A stretch of 42,216 bases of DNA from Caldilineales bacterium (GTDB lineage Bacteria > Chloroflexota > Anaerolineae > JAAEKA01), in assembly GCA_021463315.1 (NCBI GenBank), contig JAJTXO010000001.1, forward strand, positions 1 to 42,216, in the 5' to 3' direction. This document shows, one piece after another, positions 33,965-40,902 of the stretch; the stretch's first letter is position 1; each line of letters opens with the position of its first letter. The translations under genes were made by a program, and so were the position numbers. The notes beneath the pieces were generated by a model, which was not told the DNA's origin, did not search any database, and saw nothing but the letters and a program-made list of their open reading frames with translations.

Positions 33965-34399
33965 TCATCCCACCACCCTCCGCACCGCCTCCAGCGCATC
34001 CTCGCCGTCGGTGTAGACCACCGGCTCCGGCCTGGACGCGAAGGGCCAGGCGCTGCGCGCCAGGTCGTTTACCCCGGACTGGTGGACGATGAAGGTGGCG
34101 CCGGCGCTGTGGGTCTGAACGAGGAACTCCTGCAGACGGGGGTCGTTCTGCAGCCGGCTCAAGCCTGTCGTCCCGCACGGGATGATCACCGAGGATGCAG
34201 TGTGCGCCAGCGGCAGCGCTTGCTCCAGCGCCAGATCGGGCACCAGCGTCAACCCATAGGCGCCGGAGGAGGGCTGGCCGGCCAGACTGACCAGCTTGAC
34301 CCGCAGTCCTGCCTTGCGGAACTCAGCCACGAAGAACGCTGCCAGCGCCTCGTCGAACCGATCGGCCCACAGTACAAAGGCGGTTTTCTCGTACGGCAT
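33965..34399 (-). CDS. DJ-1/PfpI-like protein lacking the nucleophile cysteine
   Basis: A 144-residue protein with the small Rossmann-like pattern of the DJ-1/PfpI family. An N-terminal strand (FVLWAD) is followed by an acidic FDEALAAFF helix, then an AGLRVKLVSLAG strand, a SSVIIPCGTTG strand-turn and a helix beginning DPRLQEFLVQ. At the usual nucleophile elbow the sequence is TFIVHQSG, so the conserved cysteine (normally Cys-His or Cys-Asn) is missing. It may therefore be a non-enzymatic or altered member. Start chosen at MPYEKT; an upstream GTG 12 bases earlier is possible. It lies downstream of the STAND ATPase gene after a gap with 11-bp repeats. Family placement is moderate; the role is unknown. 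Confidence 0.68.
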   Translation of the reverse strand: MPYEKTAFVLWADRFDEALAAFFVAEFRKAGLRVKLVSLAGQPSSGAYGLTLVPDLALEQALPLAHTASSVIIPCGTTGLSRLQNDPRLQEFLVQTHSAGATFIVHQSGVNDLARSAWPFASRPEPVVYTDGEDALEAVRRVVG

Positions 34400-34447
34400 A
34401 GACCCTACCAAAAATGCTGGATAAATTACGAACTATAATTCACAGCT

Positions 34448-34453
34448 AGTATA
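34448..34453 (-). promoter_or_regulatory. Possible -10 box before the DJ-1-like gene
   Basis: TATACT on the minus strand lies about 50 bases ahead of the start, in a locally A+T-rich stretch, with the 11-bp repeat array immediately upstream in the place an activator would bind. No good -35 hexamer exists at 16-18 bases, which is what activator-dependent promoters often show. Confidence 0.35.
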
Positions 34454-34470
34454 CACGAATTTTGCTCTCC

Positions 34471-34514
34471 TGCGCTCAACTTATCCTCAATCTATCCTCC
34501 AACAGATCTCCAAT
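34471..34514 (-). repeat. Four 11-bp direct repeats upstream of the DJ-1-like gene
   Basis: Reading the plus strand in exact 11-base steps gives TGCGCTCAACT, TATCCTCAATC, TATCCTCCAAC and AGATCTCCAAT, all sharing CTC(C/A)A at the same register. The spacing equals about one helical turn, as in operator arrays for SARP/OmpR-type activators that bind 11-bp-spaced direct repeats. The array ends about 18 bases upstream of a TATACT box. A similar 4 x 11 array lies on the other side of the STAND ATPase gene. Confidence 0.6.
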
Positions 34515-34544
34515 CAGCGGGTGCTGCAGGGTCGACCAGCGTGC

Positions 34545-35954
34545 TTACCCTGGCCTGCGCTGTGCTTCGGCTGCCAGCCAACTGCGCGTCAGGTTGGAAA
34601 GGGCATACACTCTGTGGTTGAGATCGCCGCGGCTTTCGATCAGGTTCAGATCGACCAGCACACCCAGCGCCTGGCGCACCAGCCCGATGTCCAACTGGCA
34701 CATCCGCGCCAGGCTATCCGGTGCATTCCCCTGGGCATTGGCTGCAGCCATGGCGCGCAGCACGCTGCGCGCCGCCTGGTCCAGGCACTCCCAAGCCTGG
34801 CGATAGATATGCCCGTACATCTGCTGCATCGCAGCGCCGCAGTCCGTTGCCAGGTCGTCCAGAACCGCCGGCAGCGAATGAAGATGCAGTTGGCAAATGA
34901 CCACGCGCAGGGCCAACGGATTTCCGCCCACAGCCGCATACACGGCGCGCAAGCTATCGTCAGGCGCGTCCATCAGCTCCGGCAGGTTGCACATGGCTGC
35001 CTCCCTGCGCATCACTTGCAGCGCGGCAGCTTCAGCGAGCTCTGGCGCCCGCAGGTGATGAATGCCCGACCACCCATAGAAGCAGCGGCGCGAGATGAGA
35101 ACGAACCTGGATACGCCGGCCAGACGCTGCACCAGTGACAACAACTCATCGATGGGCGAGACCATCTCCAGATCGTCCAGCACCACGATGGCCGCGGCCC
35201 GGTTCAGATGAGCCTGCAGCGCTCGCACCCGCTCAGCTTCGTTCAGTCCGTTGTTGTTTTTCGGCAGCAATTGGGCGCTCAACTGCTCGATGAAGTCATC
35301 CACAGTCGGCATCGTGCCGGAACTTGGGCGAATCGAGGCGGGCGACGAGGACGAGGGACACCTCATAGAGATCCATACGATATTGCGAACCCGGCCAGTC
35401 GCGACGAGCGTCCGCAATGTAGCCGCCACCAGCGCGGTCTTGCCGGCGCCGCCTATGCCGTCCACTTGCACAATCATGGGGGGTTCAGGCGCAGTCAGGA
35501 CGCGCGTCAGATGATCGACCAGGTGCTCCACCCCTACCAGGCCTGCTTGACTTGACGGCGGCAGGCGGCTTGCCAGCAGGATACGACGCTGCTGCTGCGC
35601 GTCGCGCTCCATCTCCTGCACAATGGCTGTCAGCAACTCGATGGCGCGCTGCTGCTGGTTGTAGATGGTCGCCTGCACCACGTTGCGCTCGATGGCCAAC
35701 AGATAGACCGTCTTAGCGTCCAGGTAACGGGTGCGCAGCAAGGCTGCTTCGTCGGCGTAGCGTGCTTGCATAGCAGTCAGGGCCTTGTACAAGATCTGGT
35801 TGGTCGCTAAGCGCACATTGCCGGACGCGGATGCCAGCGCTTCCTGCACCAGCAACGTCTCGGTCAATGGGCTCCCCTGTCCGGCGCTCTTGTGCCAGAG
35901 GCCCAATGCCTTGCGGACTTGTTCAGTTGTCGGCAACGTGTCAAGTAGTGCCAT
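34545..35954 (-). CDS. NB-ARC/STAND-type ATPase
   Basis: A 469-residue protein. Residues 1-135 form a helical N-terminal domain I do not recognise. The nucleotide-binding domain has Walker A GIGGAGKT (166-173), Walker B IVVLDDLE (about 255-262), a sensor-like FVLISRR strand and the GNPLAL motif (about 343-348) typical of NB-ARC proteins. A winged-helix-like C-terminal part follows (LARMCQLDIGLVRQALGVLVDL). No repeat sensor domain or SARP/BTAD DNA-binding domain is visible. STAND ATPases act as signal-dependent switches that oligomerise on activation. It is bracketed by two arrays of 11-bp repeats. No clear ribosome-binding site precedes the ATG. Regulation or defence signalling are both possible. 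Confidence 0.8.
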   Translation of the reverse strand: MALLDTLPTTEQVRKALGLWHKSAGQGSPLTETLLVQEALASASGNVRLATNQILYKALTAMQARYADEAALLRTRYLDAKTVYLLAIERNVVQATIYNQQQRAIELLTAIVQEMERDAQQQRRILLASRLPPSSQAGLVGVEHLVDHLTRVLTAPEPPMIVQVDGIGGAGKTALVAATLRTLVATGRVRNIVWISMRCPSSSSPASIRPSSGTMPTVDDFIEQLSAQLLPKNNNGLNEAERVRALQAHLNRAAAIVVLDDLEMVSPIDELLSLVQRLAGVSRFVLISRRCFYGWSGIHHLRAPELAEAAALQVMRREAAMCNLPELMDAPDDSLRAVYAAVGGNPLALRVVICQLHLHSLPAVLDDLATDCGAAMQQMYGHIYRQAWECLDQAARSVLRAMAAANAQGNAPDSLARMCQLDIGLVRQALGVLVDLNLIESRGDLNHRVYALSNLTRSWLAAEAQRRPG

Positions 35955-36027
35955 GGTCGTGTGCGTTCGAGTGAACGTGATCCTGAGCGAGCCGTGATCC
36001 CAGTTCCTGCCACAGCATACACCACCT

Positions 36028-36071
36028 GCCCTATCATCGTTCTATCATCTCCCTATCAACTTCCCATCATC
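36028..36071 (-). repeat. Four 11-bp direct repeats upstream of the STAND ATPase gene
   Basis: Reading the plus strand in exact 11-base steps gives GCCCTATCATC, GTTCTATCATC, TCCCTATCAAC and TTCCCATCATC, with consensus CTATCATC in constant register. It lies about 75 bases upstream of the STAND ATPase start, in a 194-bp intergenic gap. The helical-turn period suggests cooperative binding of a regulator on one DNA face. No convincing -35/-10 pair is visible downstream. Confidence 0.65.
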
Positions 36072-36148
36072 TTGCTGTGAGCGACAACCGCACCGCCGTC
36101 CGGCCCTCTCCCTGCCCCTTCCATCACGTTGCCATGTGGGCGCAATGG

Positions 36149-37072
36149 CTACGGCGCAGAATCTGCATCGATTGTTACTGCCATGTTGCCCAGCAGCGCC
36201 CACGAAGCGGTCAATGCGGACCAGGGGTAATGACGCTGCACCGCGCCCCAAGGATCGTCCAGCCAGACGCCCTGCTGGTCGTAGCCGACCACCAAAAAAG
36301 TGTGCTCGTAGGGCACGGCGCGCACAGTGACGCCGGCTGCACTCTGCCACTCCACTACCTGCTGTGGCTGCAGGCCATAGGTGGCCCAGATCATCACTGG
36401 CCTGCCACTGGCCAGTTGTTCCTTGATCCACGCCACGTCCTTGGCGCTATGGGCCAGGGCGGGGACGCCTAGCTGGCGCAATCCCCGAGCAATCGGCTCG
36501 GCATAGACGCCGTAGCCGGCCGGATAGAGACCGCCCACGGGATCGTTGATGCTGCTGCCGACGAAGCCCAGGTTAGGGTCTCCGCCCGAATCGACGCCCA
36601 CCACCTCAAAAAGCTGTTCCCAGGCAAAGGTCCAACCATAGTAGGAGGCCAGGTCGGTTGCTGAGCGAAACTCGCAGTTCAGATTGCGTTCCTGTCGACC
36701 GCGCGGCACGTCCAGCAGGATCTGTAGCGGCGAAGGGGGGGCGCTGAGTATGGCCAGTTCATCGGGCGAAGGCAGCGATTGCGCCGCAGGGATCAGCGCC
36801 TCTTTATCCAAGGGGGCTGCCTGTAACATCCCAGCGACTAGTTCTTCGCTGGGTGTCCCGGCGAACGGAGCATCTGCTTCCCACTGGGAGGCAACCGGCT
36901 GAGCCACTGGCAATGGCTGCTCTTCCGGCTGTGCGTCGGCTGCCCAACGCAGCGCCGCCCACGCCAAGAGAAGCACGACAGCGCTGACACATAACCAGAT
37001 GAGGCCAGCCAGAAAAAAGGGACGTTCCGTGCGTCGCAGCTTTTGCCAGCGAGTTGTCATAGAGCGGTTCAC
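36149..37072 (-). CDS. Membrane-anchored C39-like cysteine peptidase
   Basis: A 307-residue protein with a basic N-terminus, one membrane helix (about 19-42), a Pro-rich spacer and a papain-like peptidase_C39-type domain (about 115-305). The catalytic Cys is probably Cys133 (NLNCEFRSA), His is His257 (PYEHTFLVVGYD) and Asp is Asp273 (LDDPWG), the standard C39-like order. The domain would face outward. It starts at GTG with AGGA about 7 bases upstream, 17 bp after the vWA-FHA gene, so the two are co-transcribed. Such enzymes cleave peptides or maturation signals of exported proteins; the upstream WXG100 or lipoprotein are possible substrates (inference). Confidence 0.8.
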   Translation of the reverse strand: MNRSMTTRWQKLRRTERPFFLAGLIWLCVSAVVLLLAWAALRWAADAQPEEQPLPVAQPVASQWEADAPFAGTPSEELVAGMLQAAPLDKEALIPAAQSLPSPDELAILSAPPSPLQILLDVPRGRQERNLNCEFRSATDLASYYGWTFAWEQLFEVVGVDSGGDPNLGFVGSSINDPVGGLYPAGYGVYAEPIARGLRQLGVPALAHSAKDVAWIKEQLASGRPVMIWATYGLQPQQVVEWQSAAGVTVRAVPYEHTFLVVGYDQQGVWLDDPWGAVQRHYPWSALTASWALLGNMAVTIDADSAP

Positions 37073-37089
37073 AGAATATCCTGACGCAC

Positions 37090-39249
37090 CTACAACACCC
37101 GGAACTCGACCTCGGTGTCAGGGCCGAAGCGCACACGCGCCGGGTTGCTCAAGCGCGTGGGCTGGCGCGCGTTCAACTGCTCGCCCATCACAAAGGTATG
37201 GTTGGTGCTATCCAGATCCTCGATGAAGAACTGGTTGCCGCTGACCGTGATCTGGGCATGGCTGCTCGACACTTTGCTGTCAGGCAGGATGAAATCGCCA
37301 TTCTTGCGGCCAATGACAAATGGGAACTTGTCGATGACCACCTCGCCCGTGGCGGGCGGGGAAGATGTCTTCAACACCGTCAGCCGCAGGCGCAGCGAGG
37401 GCGCCTCGCGCGGCGAAGGCTGGGTGTACGCGACCGGCGGACGGCGCAGCTCATCCTTCTGCTTTTGGGCGCGCTGATTTTGATAGACGCGATAGGCCAA
37501 AACGGCGATCACGAAGAAAAAGATCGCAACGAGCAGAAAGGGATTCTGGCGCAACGCGTGCGTCAGGCGCTGGAACAACGGTGGCTGCTTCGGGGCGCTG
37601 GGCGTGAAGGTGAAAATCTCCTGAGATTTCTTCCTGTCCCTGGTCTCCAACTCCAGCGACATAACATACTCGGACGGCGCCTGGTTCTTCTTCAACGCCA
37701 GCAGAGCGGGCGGCATAGGGATCTCCAGCTTGTTGACACCTTCGACCGCATAGATGCTGCTGCGCACAATGTCCTGCACCTTCTGGTTGGTCTCGCCTTC
37801 CACCAGATACCCCTGATAGAAGACGTCGCCGCACTGGACAGGCATTGCCAGGTCGAATACAAAGACGCCGCGCGCGTAGTCCGACGACATCGACTGGATG
37901 GCAAAAGCACAGCCCGGTGTCTCGGGTGGTTCGTGCTTGAACTCCTTGCAGGCCAGAAAGGTCTTGTCGCCCCTGGGGCAAGAGGTATTGTCGCTGCTCG
38001 CTTCCAGCACAAAGTCACTCGCGTCGACGGCCTTGATCTTGATGGTGTAGCTCCTGCCCGCCTGCAGATCCTCCGCGCTGAAGTCAGTCTGAAGCGCATC
38101 TCTCCCCTCAAGGTTGATCTGCAAATCGGTGACTACGTTCTTACCTCCGTCAGTCTCATCGACGTTGATAATCAGCCGGTCGATGGCTTGAGGATTGGCC
38201 AGCGAGAGGGCCAGTTGATACATGTTGTCCTGCGGCAGATAGCGTATCTGAGAAATGCTCATCGAGGCCGGCGGCAGCGGCGCGCTGTAGTCCTTGTCCG
38301 ACTCGAAGGTGAACATGGTGGTGAGGAAAGCGTCCACGTCCCGCGGTTTGACCGCCAGCACGGCCTGCCCCAGTCCCTGGCGGGGGTAGACCTGAGCGCG
38401 CGCCACCAACTGCGCGTTGAGGCCCTCCATGATCGCCTGGAACATCGCGCCCAGCTCGGTTTCGCCGCCGATGGCCGAAAAAGCATTCGTGGCATCGGCC
38501 AGGTTGCGCAGCTCCGAGCTGTTGATGTTGGCGCAGGTGGCCCCGCACAGGCCAATGGTATGCACGCTGGTAGCGGACTGGCGCTGCGCCTTCTCCACCA
38601 CGTCTTGCAGGGTGTGGATACTGCACGCATCGTTGCTCTCGGCGCTGCGCTGGTCACGGCCATCGGTGAAGAGAATGATCGCGCGGCGGTCTTGCGGCCG
38701 GGTGGCGTTCAGCTCCAGGCGATCGATGGCGTCCCAGATCGCGTCGTAGAGACAGGTGGCGCCCCCTGGCGTCACCTCCACCTGCTGGATGCGGTTGCTC
38801 GCCTCGGCCAGGTCGCCGGTGAAGTCGGTGATGATACGCCGGTCAGCGTCGAAGGCGATCACCGAGACGCGCGCGTTGGACGGCAGGCTGCGCAGGCCAG
38901 AGATGGCAGCCTTGCGCACCGGGTCGATGACGTTGGCCATGCTGCCGCTGGCGTCGATCAACAGAACCACGTAGATGTTGCTCTCCGGATCGCCCACGCT
39001 GGCCGGCACGGGCGCGCTGGCGCCGCCCAGCACCTGGATGGTGGCAGCCTCCAGGTTGGGGTCCAGAATCGGCCGCCCCTGCGCGTCGGTGACGACAAAG
39101 TAGACGTGCAGCCCTAGCGACTCCGCACCGGGCTCTGAAACCACACCCAGCACTTGAGGTCCGGGAGTAGTTTGAGCACTGGCCCTATGGAACCCCATCA
39201 GGAACAGCCCCAGCAGTACAGCGATTAGGACGAACAGCCTCTTGGTCAT
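37090..39249 (-). CDS. Secreted vWA protein with transmembrane helix and cytosolic FHA domain
   Basis: A 719-residue protein from the ATG at 39249 (GAAGGGAA upstream; an in-frame start 15 codons earlier lacks signal-peptide character). A signal peptide (1 to about 26) precedes an outer vWA domain with MIDAS DASGS (99-103), a GGAT element and an IILFTDGRD strand. Beta-rich regions with several cysteines follow. A membrane helix (NPFLLVAIFFFVIAVLAYRV) lies at about residues 565-585. The cytosolic C-terminus is an FHA domain with GRK at 647-649, an SSSHAQI core and an NHTF segment, which normally binds phosphothreonine peptides. It could therefore couple outer ligand binding to Ser/Thr phosphorylation inside the cell. 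A promoter sits upstream at 39348-39376, and the peptidase gene follows by 17 bp. Confidence 0.88.
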   Translation of the reverse strand: MTKRLFVLIAVLLGLFLMGFHRASAQTTPGPQVLGVVSEPGAESLGLHVYFVVTDAQGRPILDPNLEAATIQVLGGASAPVPASVGDPESNIYVVLLIDASGSMANVIDPVRKAAISGLRSLPSNARVSVIAFDADRRIITDFTGDLAEASNRIQQVEVTPGGATCLYDAIWDAIDRLELNATRPQDRRAIILFTDGRDQRSAESNDACSIHTLQDVVEKAQRQSATSVHTIGLCGATCANINSSELRNLADATNAFSAIGGETELGAMFQAIMEGLNAQLVARAQVYPRQGLGQAVLAVKPRDVDAFLTTMFTFESDKDYSAPLPPASMSISQIRYLPQDNMYQLALSLANPQAIDRLIINVDETDGGKNVVTDLQINLEGRDALQTDFSAEDLQAGRSYTIKIKAVDASDFVLEASSDNTSCPRGDKTFLACKEFKHEPPETPGCAFAIQSMSSDYARGVFVFDLAMPVQCGDVFYQGYLVEGETNQKVQDIVRSSIYAVEGVNKLEIPMPPALLALKKNQAPSEYVMSLELETRDRKKSQEIFTFTPSAPKQPPLFQRLTHALRQNPFLLVAIFFFVIAVLAYRVYQNQRAQKQKDELRRPPVAYTQPSPREAPSLRLRLTVLKTSSPPATGEVVIDKFPFVIGRKNGDFILPDSKVSSSHAQITVSGNQFFIEDLDSTNHTFVMGEQLNARQPTRLSNPARVRFGPDTEVEFRVL

Positions 39250-39625
39250 TGTGGACGATTCCCTTCTCTCAAGCTGTGTTCTTTTGCCTGGCAAGACCTA
39301 AGCCACTACTATTGCACCTGGGTTGTCGGGCATGGACGTCAGCGCTCATTGTACATAGGGCAGGCCATGTCGGCAAGGACAGCAGCTAAGAGATAAGCGT
39401 AGCGACCATTTCCAAGCCAGCCGCCGCGCCAGGCGGCGCCTGGCACTCCGATGGATCAATCAGCGGGATCGATCGGCCCACCCTCCAGTCCGCTCCGCTG
39501 CGCTTCGGGAGGCTGCGCACTCGTTGCACTCCTTCAGGCTACGCCCGGGGCTGCCGCAGGCGTGCGCAAAGACCGGCCGAGCGGCTAGGATAACACCCTT
39601 TGACGCTATTCTCAGGTTCGCCAGG
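39250..39625. other. 376-bp intergenic region ahead of the vWA-FHA gene
   Basis: No convincing gene is present. It holds the sigma70-like promoter at 39348-39376 and a perfect short hairpin at 39428-39444 (GCCAGGC, GGC loop, GCCTGGC) without a T-tract. A G+C-rich stretch near 39480-39560 has the look of a degraded dispersed repeat (alternating CGCT/GCGC words), but its arms cannot be matched confidently by eye. Confidence 0.5.
39348..39376 (-). promoter_or_regulatory. Sigma70-like promoter for the vWA-FHA / C39 peptidase genes
   Basis: On the minus strand TTGCCG (complement of 39371-39376) is followed after exactly 17 bases by TACAAT (complement of 39348-39353), matching 4 of 6 and 5 of 6 consensus positions. 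Transcription would begin near 39341, giving a leader of about 90 bases before the ATG at 39249. Confidence 0.6.
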
Positions 39626-40084
39626 TCACTGCCCCTCAGCTTGAACGATCGTCACAACAGCCTGGTGATCGACGACGGTGTAAACAAACGTGTAATAGCC
39701 AGGCTCCAGCTCCATCTTGCCGATAAGGTCGTTGGCAACCGTCGAACCAACGAAGCGCGTGCCGTCCTTGGTGATGAAGTTGTAGTTGCTGTATGCGCCA
39801 AACTGCGCCTTCAGGCGGCGGTAGGGCGTGGTTTCGCCGCGGGCAATGGCGCCGTAGGCGCGGCTGCCTGGCCCGCCAGCGCCGGAGCCGGCGCCCAGCC
39901 AAAAGGCTGTCATGTCCGTGTCCGTTGCGTTATGGATACGAATGTGGAGCTGTTCGTTGTTCATGGCAGTACAAGAGTTGAGCACGCAGAGAATCGCCAG
40001 CGCACACCAAAGCGCAGCGCGGCGGCGGACGAAGCCGACACGATGCGAGGCCTTCGCGAAGCAACGGGCGGCGCCTTCAGCCAT
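39626..40084 (-). CDS. Small predicted lipoprotein
   Basis: A 152-residue protein with a basic N-terminus, a hydrophobic segment (about 22-37) and a lipobox-like LNSC with the lipidated Cys at 38. The mature part of about 115 residues is probably beta-rich (LHIRIHNATDTDMTAFWLG at its start), reminiscent of small Ig-like folds, with no recognised family. I prefer the ATG at 40084, which overlaps the preceding stop by 8 bp and has AGGTGA upstream; a GTG 9 bases earlier is the alternative. It is coupled to the EspG-like and WXG100 genes upstream, so it is probably an envelope component of the same export-related unit. Confidence 0.72.
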   Translation of the reverse strand: MAEGAARCFAKASHRVGFVRRRAALWCALAILCVLNSCTAMNNEQLHIRIHNATDTDMTAFWLGAGSGAGGPGSRAYGAIARGETTPYRRLKAQFGAYSNYNFITKDGTRFVGSTVANDLIGKMELEPGYYTFVYTVVDHQAVVTIVQAEGQ

Positions 40085-40889
40085 CGTGCTCACCTGAGAG
40101 TTGCAGCAGATCCCGCACGATTTCGGCCAGGCGACCAGCAGATGCCGGGATCAGCCGCACGCGGCTGCCGGCCACAGGCACTGCCAGCCAGCCGGCATGC
40201 TCACCAGGCAGCGGGCCAGCCGGATCGGCGTACAGAACACGCACCCGTTTGGTGGTCTCGACTCGGCCATAGGTGACGGGCATGATCTGCACGCTGGCGC
40301 GCGCCTGGCCAGGCTGCAACGCCGCGACGAAGGCCGCAGCGCTGCTGGCCGGCACGCCCCATTGCCCCAGACGCCGCACCTGCGGGTCAGCCACCGCCTG
40401 GCGGGCTTGTTCGTTGGAGAGCTCGAACTCGATCCAAGGGGGAGATTGCGACGGCAATTGCATGGCCGAGGCCTGGCGCGCCAGCATGATATCGACCGAT
40501 CGCAGCGCTGTCACCTGGTAGTCCTGGCCGTCGAAGCAGGCCTCGACCACCGCAGCGGCCAGATAGTGGGTCACGCTCTGCCGGGACTGGCCCGGCCAGT
40601 CCAGATTGGTCACCAACACGCACTGAGGAGCAGCCATCACAGCGGCGGCCATGCCGAGTTGCTCGTTGAGGCGGTATTGCACCGTGCCAGGGACGTGATC
40701 CAGCCAGCGATCACGCTCCAGCTCAGCGCGGCCCCGCAGGAAGACTTCTTCCCAAGGCGTCCCATTGGTCGGAAACAACCCCTTGCTTTCCAGCCCCAGC
40801 AGAGTCCGCGCGCCGGCCAGCGACAGCAGCGCCGCCATTTCAGCCGGGGTAAAGGTGACCGGATAGTAAATCGAACGTGTTTCCGCCAT
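40077..40889 (-). CDS. EspG-like ESX-associated protein (tentative)
   Basis: A 270-residue soluble protein starting at MAETRSI; AGGAGCG lies about 10 bases upstream, and the start is 13 bp after the WXG100 gene's stop. The opening FTPAEMAALLSL, the central TPWEEVFLRGRAELERD and the repeated beta/alpha pattern resemble EspG, the cytosolic chaperone of ESX (type VII) substrates that binds PE/PPE proteins. This resemblance is by eye and is supported mainly by the adjacent WXG100 gene. If right, it would hold the WXG100-domain protein or a partner before export. No membrane segment is seen. An alternative is an unrelated protein of unknown function conserved beside WXG proteins. Confidence 0.6.
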   Translation of the reverse strand: MAETRSIYYPVTFTPAEMAALLSLAGARTLLGLESKGLFPTNGTPWEEVFLRGRAELERDRWLDHVPGTVQYRLNEQLGMAAAVMAAPQCVLVTNLDWPGQSRQSVTHYLAAAVVEACFDGQDYQVTALRSVDIMLARQASAMQLPSQSPPWIEFELSNEQARQAVADPQVRRLGQWGVPASSAAAFVAALQPGQARASVQIMPVTYGRVETTKRVRVLYADPAGPLPGEHAGWLAVPVAGSRVRLIPASAGRLAEIVRDLLQLSGEHDG

Positions 40890-40902
40890 GACAGGTGCGC
40901 TC

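Noticed and set aside
33933..34178. Second small minus-strand frame overlapping the DJ-1-like gene
   Set aside because: Arg/Gly/Pro-rich out-of-frame shadow of the DJ-1-like gene with no start signal.
37198..39117. Long plus-strand open frame of 639 codons
   Set aside because: It lies opposite the vWA-FHA gene, which has signal peptide, MIDAS and FHA motifs; the plus translation is Arg/Gly/Ala-rich with no recognisable fold.
39428..39444. Intrinsic terminator for the lipoprotein gene
   Set aside because: Perfect but short stem with no T-tract on either transcribed side.
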